Shown: positions 44,864-54,312 of the stretch, piece by piece
How the letters are laid out: the number at the start of each line of letters is the position of its first letter
Numbering within the stretch: position 1 is the first letter of the stretch
Assembly: GCF_014858725.1 (NCBI RefSeq)
Contig: NZ_AQGV01000015.1
Span: 868,001 to 932,000, forward strand
Source of the DNA: Pseudoalteromonas aurantia 208
GTDB taxonomy: Bacteria > Pseudomonadota > Gammaproteobacteria > Enterobacterales > Alteromonadaceae
Direction: 5' to 3'
Length of the DNA stretch: 64,000 nucleotides
The notes under the pieces: generated by a model
Told to the model about the DNA's origin: nothing
The model's input: only the letters and a program-made list of their open reading frames with translations
Database searches by the model: none
Made by a program: the position numbers and the translations under genes

Positions 44864-47047
44864 ATGGAAATTAAAGTTAATTTTCTCGATAACCTGAGAC
44901 TTGAAGCTAAGTTTGATGATTTTACCGTCATTGCAGATCAACCGATTAGATATAAAGGCGATGGCTCTGCGCCTAGCCCATTTGATTACTTTTTAGCATC
45001 TTCAGCATTATGTGCTGCATATTTCGTGAAAGTATATTGTGTTGCACGTGATATTTCGACGGATGGAATTCGACTGTCGCAAAATAACATTGTTGATCCA
45101 GAAGATCGTTATAATCAAATTTTTCAAATTCAAGTTGAGTTACCAGAGAGTATTTCAGATAAGCACCGTGAAGGTATCTTACGTTCAATTGAGCGTTGTA
45201 CAGTTAAAAAGGTGATACAGACAGGGCCAGAATTCAAGATAGAAACGGTTGAAAATCTAGACGAAGACGCACAAGCCATGCTGATGACGCAGGCCGATAA
45301 CGGTTCGAGCACGTTTATTGCGGGTAAAGACTTACCCCTTGAGCAAACCATTGCAGACATGACCGGTATTTTAGCTGAGCTAGGGATGAAAATTGAGATT
45401 TCATCGTGGCGTAACATCGTCCCACATGTGTGGTCTTTACATATTAGAGACGCTGGTTCTCCAATGTGTTTTACCAACGGTAAAGGGTCAACAAAGGAAA
45501 GTGCACTATGCTCTGCGTTAGGGGAGTTTATCGAACGCTTAAACTGTAACTTTTTCTATAACGACCAATATTTGGGCCAAGATATTGCGAGCAGTGAGTT
45601 TGTACATTACCCGAATGAAAAGTGGTTTAAGCCAGACGAAACCGATGCGTTACCTACAGAAATACTTGATGAACATTGCTTAGACATTTATAACCCTGAA
45701 GGGGAGTTACGTGGCTCTCACTTAATTGACACCAACTCAGGCAATGTAGCACGTGGTATTTGCTCAATTCCATATGTACGTCAATCGGATGGTGAAACGG
45801 TATACTTCCCTTCAAACTTAATTGAGAACTTGTTCTTAAGTAATGGTATGAGTGCGGGTAATAATTTTGAAGAAGCCAAAGTACAGTGTTTATCTGAAAT
45901 ATTTGAGCGCGCGGTTAAAAGACAGATCATTGAACAAGAAATTGTTTTGCCTGATGTGCCTCGTTCAGTTATTGAAAAGTTTCCGGGTATTTTAGAGGGT
46001 ATTGAAGGGCTTGAAGCGCAAGGGTTTCCGGTTGTTGTCAAGGACGCGTCACTTGGCGGTCAATTTCCTGTGATGTGTGTGACGCTAATGAATCCAAAAA
46101 CTGGCGGTGTATTTGCCTCATTTGGTGCTCATCCAAGCTTTGAGATTGCGCTTGAGCGTAGTTTAACAGAGTTATTACAAGGGCGTAGCTTTGAAGGGTT
46201 GAACGATGTACCAAAACCAACCTTTAACAGTATGGCAGTCGCAGAGCCAGAAAACTTTGTTGACCACTTTATTGATTCTACTGGTGTGATCTCATGGCGC
46301 TTCTTTAGCACCAAATATGATTACGCGTTCTGTGAGTGGGACTTTTCAGGGACTAATGAACAAGAATGCGCACAGTTGTTTGGTATTTTAGAAAGTTTAG
46401 GCAAAGAAGCGTATGTGGCCGAGTTTTCAGACTTAGGCGTTGCATGTCGTATTTTAGTGCCTGATTACTCAGAAGTGTATCCAGTTGAAGATTTAATTTG
46501 GGATAACACCAATAAAGCGTTGCAATATCGTGAAGACATATTGAATTTACATACGCTTGATGACGATGCGTTAGCTGATCTAGTTGAGCGTTTAGAGGAA
46601 AGCCAACTCGATAATTATATTGATATTCGCACCTTAATTGGGGTTGAATTCGATGAGAATACAGTGTGGGGCCAAGTCACCATATTAGAGCTTAAAATAT
46701 TGATTTATTTAGCATTGGGTGAGTTAGAAGAAGCGATTGAGTTGGTAGATTCATTCTTACAATATAACGATAACACCGTGGCACGCGGATTATTCTATCA
46801 AGCGGTTCATGCTGTACTTGAAGTGAGTATTGATGACGAACTTGAATTAGTGCATTTTGAAGGCAACTTTACCAGAATGTTTGGACAAGACGTCATTGAA
46901 AATGCCATTGGCTCAGTGTCTGGTGATGTGAAGTTTTATGGCCTAACACCAACAAATATGGCACTTGAAGGGCTTGATAAGCATTTACGCTTAATTGATA
47001 GTTATAAAAAGCTGCATCAAGCACGCGCCGAAAAAGCTGCGCAATAA
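44864..47047 (+). CDS. ycaO: OsmC-YcaO fusion protein (YcaO-type)
   Basis: A 727-residue protein starting at ATG 44864 (a longer frame to 44798 lacks support). Residues about 1-135 are an OsmC-like domain (MEIKVNFLDNLRLEAKFDDF; PSPFDYFLASSALCAAYFVKVYC), and about 165-560 is a YcaO domain (GSTKESALCSALGEFIERLNCNF, LSEIFERAVKRQIIEQEI). The C-terminal ~150 residues are helical (TPR-like). YcaO proteins use ATP to activate amides; E. coli YcaO is implicated in beta-methylthiolation of ribosomal protein S12. No peptide precursor or azoline partner is near, so it is the housekeeping type rather than a RiPP enzyme. Confidence 0.9.
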   Translation: MEIKVNFLDNLRLEAKFDDFTVIADQPIRYKGDGSAPSPFDYFLASSALCAAYFVKVYCVARDISTDGIRLSQNNIVDPEDRYNQIFQIQVELPESISDKHREGILRSIERCTVKKVIQTGPEFKIETVENLDEDAQAMLMTQADNGSSTFIAGKDLPLEQTIADMTGILAELGMKIEISSWRNIVPHVWSLHIRDAGSPMCFTNGKGSTKESALCSALGEFIERLNCNFFYNDQYLGQDIASSEFVHYPNEKWFKPDETDALPTEILDEHCLDIYNPEGELRGSHLIDTNSGNVARGICSIPYVRQSDGETVYFPSNLIENLFLSNGMSAGNNFEEAKVQCLSEIFERAVKRQIIEQEIVLPDVPRSVIEKFPGILEGIEGLEAQGFPVVVKDASLGGQFPVMCVTLMNPKTGGVFASFGAHPSFEIALERSLTELLQGRSFEGLNDVPKPTFNSMAVAEPENFVDHFIDSTGVISWRFFSTKYDYAFCEWDFSGTNEQECAQLFGILESLGKEAYVAEFSDLGVACRILVPDYSEVYPVEDLIWDNTNKALQYREDILNLHTLDDDALADLVERLEESQLDNYIDIRTLIGVEFDENTVWGQVTILELKILIYLALGELEEAIELVDSFLQYNDNTVARGLFYQAVHAVLEVSIDDELELVHFEGNFTRMFGQDVIENAIGSVSGDVKFYGLTPTNMALEGLDKHLRLIDSYKKLHQARAEKAAQ

Positions 47048-47073
47048 AGTCGCAGTCTTATACAGCATGAAAG

Positions 47074-47101
47074 CCGATACAGTTAATGTATCGGTTTTTT
47101 T
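47074..47101 (+). terminator. Rho-independent terminator of the OsmC-YcaO gene
   Basis: CCGATACA/TGTATCGG stem (47074-47081 with 47087-47094) and seven T directly after. It is 27 bases past the stop codon. Confidence 0.85.
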
Positions 47102-47189
47102 ATGGGCAGTGCTTGTTTATAAACGCTGATATTCGTATCAAGGTTCATTTTTGTATTGGCTTTAAGCACTTGAACTACCAGCCTGTAAG

Positions 47190-48095
47190 TTAATCAGGCA
47201 GTTCCAATCGGGCTAAGCGTTGCTCAACAAAGCGCAAGAAGGTATCTAGTTTTTTAGAACTTTCTCGTTTTACGCGATACAGTGCGCCTAAAGTTTTTTG
47301 TTCTCGTGGTAACTCAGGCAATAGTTCAACAAAACCTCCGGATGCAATGTCTTTTTGACAAAAGTAGGATGGCAACATACCAATCCCAATACCGGCAAGA
47401 ACCGCCTCTCTGATATGAAATCGATTGTTAGCAATTAGGTTACCAGTAAAAGTATATTGAGGACCATTGTCTTGTACCCATGAATTTTCGAGTACTGAAT
47501 GACGGGTGAGTAATACATTGTGCTGAGCTAGGCAATCAAGACTGTTTGGCGTGCCACAACGTATTAAATACTCTGGTGAAGCAACAAATAACAGCTTCAC
47601 TTTGAGTAGACTCACACAATAAAATGGACTGTCGGGGAGTGTGTGCCATGTACGAAATGCAATGTCTATGTTCTCTTCAATCAAGTCTAAATGGGAGGCG
47701 GTAAATATGAGCTCTAGCTCAAAATCTGGATAAGATTTTAGAAAATCATTACAGATTTGGCTAAATAGCATGCGGCCTAAAGTATTCGGAAAAGTAACGC
47801 GTAGTTTGCCTTTTGGCGCACTGCTTAACTCTTCTAATTCCTCTTCGAGAGAGCGAAAGCCCTCAAGTAAAGCTTGTGCGCGTTTATACACGAGCTTACC
47901 TTCGTCGGTAGTTGATAGTGCTCGTGTGGTGCGCAGCAATAAGGTTTTACCTAAATGGCTTTCAAGTTGTGATACCGCTTTACTAACCGAAGAGTTAGGT
48001 AAATCAAGGTGCCGAGCTGCTTTTGAAAATGAACCTTTTTCAATTACTTGGCAAAATACATTGAGCAAGTGATGCTTGTCCCATTCTCGTCGCAT
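47190..48095 (-). CDS. LysR-family transcriptional regulator
   Basis: A 301-residue LysR regulator with the N-terminal HTH (GSFSKAARHLDLPNSSVSKAVSQLESHLGKTLLLRTTRAL) and a LysR substrate-binding domain. It is divergent from the short GFA-like gene at 48212 with about 116 bases between starts, which is its most likely target. No ligand can be suggested. Confidence 0.92.
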   Translation of the reverse strand: MRREWDKHHLLNVFCQVIEKGSFSKAARHLDLPNSSVSKAVSQLESHLGKTLLLRTTRALSTTDEGKLVYKRAQALLEGFRSLEEELEELSSAPKGKLRVTFPNTLGRMLFSQICNDFLKSYPDFELELIFTASHLDLIEENIDIAFRTWHTLPDSPFYCVSLLKVKLLFVASPEYLIRCGTPNSLDCLAQHNVLLTRHSVLENSWVQDNGPQYTFTGNLIANNRFHIREAVLAGIGIGMLPSYFCQKDIASGGFVELLPELPREQKTLGALYRVKRESSKKLDTFLRFVEQRLARLELPD

Positions 48096-48211
48096 AGGTA
48101 CCCTTTATTATTTCCATAAAAGAAAAAGAGACTTTCTTTTTTACATCTATATTTTCTTTATAGCATAAATATAATGTGTACGTAATTCAATAGGAATACC
48201 AAGGAGCTAAT

Positions 48212-48514
48212 ATGATAGAGCAGCAATGTTATTGTGCGGAAGTAAAATATCAAGTGTTGTCCGATTACGTGCCAGTGTACAGTGAGCATGATAACTTGTG
48301 CTTTATACATGCTGTCGGATTAGTGAATGATCCCAAAAAATGCGTAAAGAGGTATGTGCAAAGGGCTGAGGGAGCATTTGAACATGCGTTTTGCGGCCAA
48401 TGTGGTTGTCCAATTTATCAAATTAATGAAAAAGGCGAAGTAAAGTACTGTATTTGGCAAACAAGTACAGTACATAAAGGTCTTTATAGTGGTGCAATGC
48501 AGTTTGGTTTGTAA
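48212..48514 (+). CDS. Short GFA/Mss4-like zinc protein
   Basis: A 100-residue protein with zinc-binding cysteines in the GFA pattern: CYCAEVKYQV near the start and FCGQCGCPIY in the middle. It is shorter than typical glutathione-dependent formaldehyde-activating proteins (about 130-190), and the middle CxxC pair is missing (only one Cys at DNLCFIH), so it may be a reduced GFA-like metal-binding protein. AAGGAG precedes ATG 48212. It is divergent from the LysR gene. Confidence 0.75.
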   Translation: MIEQQCYCAEVKYQVLSDYVPVYSEHDNLCFIHAVGLVNDPKKCVKRYVQRAEGAFEHAFCGQCGCPIYQINEKGEVKYCIWQTSTVHKGLYSGAMQFGL

Positions 48515-48541
48515 GACAAATTTTGCCTGTGAGCACGCAGT

Positions 48542-48895
48542 TTAGGTGTTCTCAGACAAGGGGATTGCATCAAAATGGACTTCTTCTAGGCCGTTTCGAT
48601 TTGCTAAAAATGCGCGAATGTTTTGGTGATCAATTGCATCAGGGTGAGCTAATACATCTTTTCTATAATAGTCGCCAAAGCAATGTAATGTTTGTTGTTT
48701 AGTTAGATTATGTAATTGGGCAAAGGAAAAAATTTTACATGATCCCGAGTTTGTACCGGCCTCGTTGTGCACACCACTGTTTTTAAATGAAGTGGCTGTA
48801 AAATGATACAAGCTGTCTATTACGCTCATAGTTTGTGTGAAAGAGACTGAATCAGGATTGTCTTTTAAAGATTGCAATAATGCGTCTAGTTTCAT
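48542..48895 (-). CDS. HopJ-family protein
   Basis: A 117-residue protein matching the HopJ family by its helical opening with a phenylalanine-rich motif (DSLYHFTATSFKNSGVHNEAGTN) and the central SCKIFSFAQLHNLTKQQTLHCFGDYYR. Despite the name (type III effector HopJ), these proteins occur in many non-pathogenic marine bacteria with no type III system and are probably cytoplasmic. Monocistronic; function unknown. Confidence 0.85.
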   Translation of the reverse strand: MKLDALLQSLKDNPDSVSFTQTMSVIDSLYHFTATSFKNSGVHNEAGTNSGSCKIFSFAQLHNLTKQQTLHCFGDYYRKDVLAHPDAIDHQNIRAFLANRNGLEEVHFDAIPLSENT

Positions 48896-49002
48896 GCTAT
48901 TACCCTAAAATTATGATGATATAAGCATACAATAGAAGGGTATAAATGTTGAGTGAAATATCTCAATAATGGCCACAGCAGCTTGATACTGTGGCCAGTG
49001 TT

Positions 49003-50220
49003 TTAGTCTTGAATCACTGATACATCACCAGTGGTTGAGTCATATACCAATCGCATAGATGCATCGTCGTTTAAGCTGTAAGTACACAAACCATTTTGTG
49101 CACTGGCTACTTTGTAGTCGCCATCTGTCGTAGAGTAATACCATTTAGTTGAACCATCGGCTTTTTTGCCCCCAGCACCACTTTGATTCAGCGTGTATTG
49201 GTGGTCCAGAAAGTTATTCCACATCCTTGCACAGCGGTTTGCATTAGGGTGCTTGGTTATTTTGTTGTGATTTCCGCCTTGGTCTTTAGACTCTACCGGA
49301 AAACCAGCTGCATTAAAGTTAAACGAGCCGTCTCTAAACCCTTCAACATTGGCTATTGCACCATTGAGTGCATTATCAAGGTAATATTGGTGTGCAGCAT
49401 TTACACCATTACGGTATAAATTATCAATACTTATCAAACGATTTCCGCAACCATTCACATAGGTCAAGTCAGCCATATGCCTTGGGCCATCCATCAGATA
49501 AGCGGCCTGTGCCGTATTTACATCAAGCGTATAGATCTTTGCATTTTCATTGGCATTGCGTGCCGAAACATAGAGGGTACCGTCGCTGCCAATCGCTAAG
49601 CCAGACGCCCAATTGAGACCATGCTCCCCAATTTTGTCTAATGTCATGTCGTTTTCATTGAGCATGTACAGTGATTTTGCGTTCAATACATATACAATAT
49701 TGCCATCATTGGAGTAAGCAATATCGCCATGTTTAAAATCTGCATAGCTGGCATCGCTAGTTTGCATTTTCCCCATGACTGTTTTTACACCCGTTATAGC
49801 ATCAAATTGATACATGTAAGTTTGACTCGTAGCCAGTAAGTAGCTGCCATCAGGTGACATTGCAGAGCGCTTAATCGTATACGAGGTCGTATCTGCTAAT
49901 GTGCGCTGTTGCCCAGTTGATAAGTCAAATGCATAAAGCTTTGATGCTCTGGTATTACTGTCCACTTTCTCCATCATATATAGGGTATTACCAAAACTTG
50001 CGATATTGCTTGCGGCAGTAGTAGTACCTGATAGTAAAGTGAATGATAAATTGGCCGTGTCCAAATGATACAAACTTCCTTGTTCACTTTGCCCTGTGCG
50101 GTCGATCGCAATTAACCCAGATAAACATGCATTGTCGTCCGCAGCCATGCTTACTGTGCTCAGTGCGACGGCACTCATCAAGGCACACTGTAGTGACGTT
50201 TTGGTTAAGGTTTGTGTCAT
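49003..50220 (-). CDS. Secreted beta-propeller-like protein
   Basis: A 405-residue protein with signal peptide (TKTSLQCALMSAVALSTVSMA). The mature part (about 30-260) shows repeated short strands with G/N turns (SAMSPDGSYLLAT, DIAYSNDGNIVYVLN, GLAIGSDGTLYVSAR), i.e. WD40/NHL-like propeller blades, followed by an ~130-residue C-terminal region with paired cysteines. No catalytic motif is visible. It is probably an extracytoplasmic binding or scaffold protein. Monocistronic. Confidence 0.75.
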   Translation of the reverse strand: MTQTLTKTSLQCALMSAVALSTVSMAADDNACLSGLIAIDRTGQSEQGSLYHLDTANLSFTLLSGTTTAASNIASFGNTLYMMEKVDSNTRASKLYAFDLSTGQQRTLADTTSYTIKRSAMSPDGSYLLATSQTYMYQFDAITGVKTVMGKMQTSDASYADFKHGDIAYSNDGNIVYVLNAKSLYMLNENDMTLDKIGEHGLNWASGLAIGSDGTLYVSARNANENAKIYTLDVNTAQAAYLMDGPRHMADLTYVNGCGNRLISIDNLYRNGVNAAHQYYLDNALNGAIANVEGFRDGSFNFNAAGFPVESKDQGGNHNKITKHPNANRCARMWNNFLDHQYTLNQSGAGGKKADGSTKWYYSTTDGDYKVASAQNGLCTYSLNDDASMRLVYDSTTGDVSVIQD

Positions 50221-50664
50221 ATTTGACTCCTAATAAGTCTGCTATTTAAGCAGTGTTTACTTTGTATTTACTTACTAAAAGCAAATTTCACGCCATCGCA
50301 CCCTAAAAGTACAACTAAAGTACTAAGTTTGTGATATTTAGAAATTAACGTTAGCGAATACAGTAGGTTACTGAGTACACATAATATAAATTTAAGCGTA
50401 TATTCTTTGTACTCTGGGTAAAGCAGTATATTTACTTTGTTTTAGATTCTGAACATGTTAAAAATTCATTGCAAAGTGCGATCATGTCTATACTTATCTT
50501 TGCAAAATGCGAATGATGTGATAGCTGAGTGTCTGTAATAGGACCTATTTTGACATGTGTCAAATAACTATTACCCGAGCATAGTTATGAGAGCAGAGGG
50601 TTATAAAACTTGTATAGTATCAACTGCCGGTGGTGACTTTGCTGTATAAGTATTGCGCTTAATT
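50221..50664. other. Intergenic region upstream of the propeller gene
   Basis: About 440 bases, AT-rich, presumably with the promoter of the minus-strand propeller gene. No coding frame was supported. It is bounded on the right by the second MITE copy. Confidence 0.4.
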
Positions 50665-50857
50665 AACCTCAGGTTTGGATAAGGGTTTTGGAATAGAAAA
50701 TGTTTTGAAAACAAACTTACGTACAATCCAATGATGATATTTTGTTCAATATCAAGGCGCTTTTATACAGTAATAGCGGGCTATTACAAATGAAAGCAAC
50801 GCCGAGAGTGAGAAAAATAGCTTTATTGGACAAATTCGCTTATCCAGAGCTGAGGTT
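50665..50857 (-). mobile_element. 193-bp MITE, copy 2
   Basis: Same length and ends as copy 1 (43877-44069) but inverted: on the minus strand it starts AACCTCAGCTCTGGATAAG. It is flanked by the direct duplication AATT (50661-50664 and 50858-50861). About four substitutions separate the two copies, so at least one transposed recently. No coding sequence inside. Confidence 0.9.
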
Positions 50858-50960
50858 AATTAATGAGTTTAAAACACGTCGTTGCTTTTCAACTTGATGG
50901 ATTAAGTTAAAAAGCGATCACGTCGTGTTACTTACCAAGCAGGCTATAAAAAACCTAATC

Positions 50961-51572
50961 TCAGCGCTGCTTCGAGTGTGTTCTCATTAATTCAGCGACA
51001 GAATCTTGGCCCTTAGTCATTAAGCTTTTGATCACTTGCTGTCTAATGTGACTGGGTTTATTTTGGCTTAGCTTAAATACGCCTGTGCACTGTAAGGGTT
51101 TGATGCGTAAAAAGCGAATGTGTTTGAACATAGCATTTACCAATTGGTCATCCAGATCTGCTACTTGCCATGGCGTATCAAAGCCACGTTCAAAGTGATC
51201 AGTTAGCGTATTCATCGCAGCAAGTTGCGCTTGCGGTTCAGTGATTAATTCCAAAATGCCTTCAACTTCGACTGTGGCGTACAGCCAGCTTGGCAAGGTT
51301 TCATTATTACAGTGATTTGGGGATAAATACGCGTTTGGTCCATTAAACAATAGTTTAACGCTTTTACTTACTTGCAAAGTGAGAGGGTTGTTTGCTGTAA
51401 CATGGCAAATAAAGTGCGAACAAGTTTCATCAAATAGCATTGGAATTTGACACGTATTATTAAGCGCCGTGTTTGGGTCAGCACTGAGTATGGTTGCCAG
51501 TGGGTACTGGGCCATAAGGTGATATAAGTCGGTTTCATTCACTTCGGTAAATGGCTTAGGGGGATAATTCAT
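50961..51572 (-). CDS. PaiB-family FMN-binding protein
   Basis: A 203-residue protein of the FMN-binding split-barrel PaiB family: opening MNYPPKPFTEVNETDLYHLMAQYPLATI, then QIPMLFDE, FICHVTANNPL and a C-terminal basic helix. PaiB members are called negative regulators in Bacillus but mostly bind FMN. It shares an operon with the upstream GNAT gene (4-base overlap), like the paiAB pair, and lies opposite a MocR regulator. A role in polyamine or amine detoxification is likely by context. Confidence 0.85.
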   Translation of the reverse strand: MNYPPKPFTEVNETDLYHLMAQYPLATILSADPNTALNNTCQIPMLFDETCSHFICHVTANNPLTLQVSKSVKLLFNGPNAYLSPNHCNNETLPSWLYATVEVEGILELITEPQAQLAAMNTLTDHFERGFDTPWQVADLDDQLVNAMFKHIRFLRIKPLQCTGVFKLSQNKPSHIRQQVIKSLMTKGQDSVAELMRTHSKQR

Positions 51573-52144
51573 AGGCGGCTTTCCAAGAAACGTTTAACCT
51601 CAGGCCAGGTATCATCGGTGATACTATGAATCGCTGAGTTACGAAATGTTCCGTCGGGGGATAAACGGTTTTTATAGGCAATGCCTTCTAATTTTGCACC
51701 TAAACGCAAGATAGCTGAGCGCGACTTGTCATTTTTTTCATTGGTACATATGGTCACACGTACTAAGTTAAGCTGCTCAAATGCATAAGTTAATATCAGA
51801 TGTTTCGCATGCGTATTAACGTAACTTCTTTGCCATGGAACACCAATAAATGTGTGGCCTACCTCAGCACTTAAATTATGACTATCTAGTCTAAACAAGC
51901 GAGTGGTACCTACCACGGTGTGTGTGTCGATGTCGATGATGGCAAACGTTAATTGTGCTTGTGGGTTGAACTTAGCGTTGTCGTCTAACCAAGTTTGTAG
52001 TGTGCTTGGTGACCGGCAGTAATTGGTGGGTACCCAGCGCCAAATACTGGCATCTTGTCCTGCTATTAACAGCTGCTTAAGGTGCTTCTGAGCAATTGGT
52101 TCAAGTGTTATTTTGTGGCTTGATAGTGTCGTTGGAGTAAGCAT
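51569..52144 (-). CDS. RimJ/RimL-type GNAT acetyltransferase
   Basis: A 191-residue GNAT with the RimJ/RimL features: strand FAIIDIDTHTVVGTTRLF, VGHTFIGVPWQRSYVNTHAKHLILTYAF, then CTNEKNDKSRSAILRLGAKLEG. It is the first gene of a two-gene operon with the PaiB-like gene. It is divergent from the MocR gene with a 30-bp palindrome between. Substrate unknown; a small amine or amino acid is plausible. Confidence 0.85.
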   Translation of the reverse strand: MLTPTTLSSHKITLEPIAQKHLKQLLIAGQDASIWRWVPTNYCRSPSTLQTWLDDNAKFNPQAQLTFAIIDIDTHTVVGTTRLFRLDSHNLSAEVGHTFIGVPWQRSYVNTHAKHLILTYAFEQLNLVRVTICTNEKNDKSRSAILRLGAKLEGIAYKNRLSPDGTFRNSAIHSITDDTWPEVKRFLESRL

Positions 52145-52184
52145 AATATCTTCCTGAATCTGTTTTATACTGAGTAATTTACGA

Positions 52185-52214
52185 CATTCTGGTTGTATAT
52201 ATACAACCAGAATG
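52185..52214. promoter_or_regulatory. Perfect 30-bp palindrome, putative operator
   Basis: The two 15-base arms CATTCTGGTTGTATA and TATACAACCAGAATG are exact reverse complements, with no central gap. It is 41 bases before the GNAT start and about 110 before the MocR start, in the divergent promoter region. A MocR dimer or another regulator probably binds it. Confidence 0.75.
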
Positions 52215-52322
52215 AAGAAATGATATAGACCAGATTAAAAGCCTCACACCTCGATACTGGTTTCATTGCTCCAGTCATCTGGTATGGTAGATAACAACAA
52301 ATTGAATCAATGTATTAGACCA

Positions 52323-53816
52323 ATGAATCCAATTAGTATTGAATTTACTTCGATAGGGCCGGCACGTTATTTACAACTGGCAAAAGCGCTTAGAAAAGCC
52401 ATCAAATCTGGTGATTTAGTACCGGGTACAAAACTCAGCTCGGCACGCAAAATGGCTGACATATACGCTTTGAATCGCCATACGGTAATGAACGCATTGC
52501 AAATACTGGTAGCCGAAGGCTGGTTGGAGTCTCGTCAGCGTGCAGGGTATTTTGTGACAAATAGCCTACCCATAGATTCAAGTGTTACACGCAGTGAGAA
52601 TAAACACACTCAATCCGAAGGAGGGCGTGAATACAGCACTTACCAGTTTAGTTTTGCGAACGACATTAAATTTCAAAAGGCGATGTCATTGGCCGATTAT
52701 CAATATAATTTTGCTGGTGGCTTGCCTGATCTGGCCGCGTTTCCATTTGCAGAATTCAAACGGGCGACAAGCAGTGCTTGTCAGCGACTCAATACCAATT
52801 TACTTCATTATGGTGAAGCAGCTGGGGTGCCCGAGTTAAAGTCACAAATTTTGGCTTATTTGCACCGAGCCCGTAATTTGAATGCAAAGGAGCTATTGAT
52901 CTGTAATGGCTCGCAAGAAGCTTTGTTCATAATTGCAAAAGCATTTGTTAAACAGGGAGACTTTATTGCTGTCGAAACATTAGGTTATCCGCCGGCTCGC
53001 AAAGTATTTTCAGCATGTGGTGCATCTTTAATTGATATTCATCAGGATGAAGAAGGTTTATGTGTGGATGATTTAGCCATGCAGCTTAAGCAATATCCGA
53101 TAAAATTATTGTACTTAACGCCGCTTCATCAATATCCAACAACAGTCACACTGTCGATGACTCGGCGTATGCAAATTTATCAATTGTGCTACGAACATGG
53201 TGTTGCAATTATAGAAGATGACTATGATCACGAATTTCATTATCGATGTCATCCGGTTGCGCCTTTGGCATCCGATGACCCCGCAGGCATTGTAATTTAC
53301 GTATCGACCTTTTCAAAATTGATGTTTGCAGGCGCAAGGCTTGGCTACGTGACATGTAGTTCAGGGATCATGGCGCAATTACAAGCCATTAAACAGTTGA
53401 TTAATCATAAAAATGATGTATTGACGCAATTATCGGTTGCTCAGTGGATGAAAGAAGGTGGGTTTGAGCGTCATTCAAAACGCATGACCAAATTGTATAA
53501 GCAGAAATACGCTCACCTCGATAGTTTGCTTAAGTCATATCAATTAAAAGGATATCCAATTACCTATGATAAACCTGATGGTGGTATGGCAATGTGGGTG
53601 AACATGGGGGTCAATGTCAGCAAGTTAAAAGAAAGCGTCAAGTCACACGGTGTTTATGTGCAAACTCAAACTGAATTCTACTTTAATGAGAGTAGTCGTT
53701 CGCTAAACTTGGCTGAGAATAAACATACTCACCTTCGCCTTGGTTTTGCAGGCCAATCATGTGAAAACGCCAGTCATGGATTAAAAATAATTATTGAGCA
53801 ATTGTATCATTCATGA
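52323..53816 (+). CDS. MocR-type GntR/aminotransferase regulator
   Basis: A 497-residue protein from ATG 52323 (the frame extends to 52266 and no start has a strong ribosome binding site). Residues about 15-80 are a GntR winged helix (ARYLQLAKALRKAIKSGDLVPGTKLSSARKMADIYALNRHTVMNAL). The rest is a fold-type I aminotransferase-like domain with the PLP lysine in VSTFSKLMFAGARLGYV. MocR proteins usually sense PLP or amino acids and control divergent genes. The divergent GNAT/PaiB operon and the palindrome make this the likely target. Confidence 0.88.
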   Translation: MNPISIEFTSIGPARYLQLAKALRKAIKSGDLVPGTKLSSARKMADIYALNRHTVMNALQILVAEGWLESRQRAGYFVTNSLPIDSSVTRSENKHTQSEGGREYSTYQFSFANDIKFQKAMSLADYQYNFAGGLPDLAAFPFAEFKRATSSACQRLNTNLLHYGEAAGVPELKSQILAYLHRARNLNAKELLICNGSQEALFIIAKAFVKQGDFIAVETLGYPPARKVFSACGASLIDIHQDEEGLCVDDLAMQLKQYPIKLLYLTPLHQYPTTVTLSMTRRMQIYQLCYEHGVAIIEDDYDHEFHYRCHPVAPLASDDPAGIVIYVSTFSKLMFAGARLGYVTCSSGIMAQLQAIKQLINHKNDVLTQLSVAQWMKEGGFERHSKRMTKLYKQKYAHLDSLLKSYQLKGYPITYDKPDGGMAMWVNMGVNVSKLKESVKSHGVYVQTQTEFYFNESSRSLNLAENKHTHLRLGFAGQSCENASHGLKIIIEQLYHS

Positions 53817-53821
53817 GCATG

Positions 53822-54262
53822 TTAAAGCGCACTTTTCAGATCAAGTAAGTCTTGTGACAATGCCGTTTTTAATTGCCGGTTCATAAAAGGGGAAAATACC
53901 CAGTTGAGTATTTTCGACAGTGTTGTATGTGCTTCTGCCCTAAAATGCATTGTTAGTTCACACCCTTTGGACTTTTCTATAATTTCTAACGTTGTAATAT
54001 AAATACAGCCATGGCTTTGGGCGCATGTGGTGTAATATTTGTTGGTTTGTGCGCTGGTGATCCACATGGTTTCTGTGGCGTCTTTACCAAACATGGTGCG
54101 TGTTTCTTGCCACTTTAGGCCAATCAACCCTGAACTAGGTCGGGATAATACACGCAAGGTTTTAATGGCGCGTATGCGTTGTTGTGCGCCGTCGATGTCG
54201 GTAATGATAGACCATACATGCTCGGCTTTGGCGGGGAAAAACGCACTGACACTGACTTTCAT
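53822..54262 (-). CDS. SRPBCC-family protein
   Basis: A 146-residue SRPBCC/START-like protein: KVSVSAFFPAKAEHVWSIITDIDGAQQRIRAIKTL at the start, then LIGLKWQETRTMFG, ELTMHFRAEAHTTLSK and a C-terminal helix. It probably binds a hydrophobic ligand. It is convergent with the MocR gene (6 bases between stops) and may be independent of the pigment-type block upstream. No Sec signal. Confidence 0.78.
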   Translation of the reverse strand: MKVSVSAFFPAKAEHVWSIITDIDGAQQRIRAIKTLRVLSRPSSGLIGLKWQETRTMFGKDATETMWITSAQTNKYYTTCAQSHGCIYITTLEIIEKSKGCELTMHFRAEAHTTLSKILNWVFSPFMNRQLKTALSQDLLDLKSAL

Positions 54263-54312
54263 AACAGGGTTACTCGGCAGGTTACTTAATGTCAGTGTAG
54301 TTGATTAGTAAG

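Noticed and set aside
44864..47047. YcaO as part of a RiPP (thiazole/oxazole) biosynthetic system
   Set aside because: It is the OsmC-YcaO fusion type with no precursor peptide, E1-like partner or dehydrogenase nearby; a housekeeping YcaO role fits better.
48542..48895. HopJ gene as evidence of a type III secretion system
   Set aside because: No other secretion gene is present, and HopJ-family genes are widespread in bacteria without type III systems.
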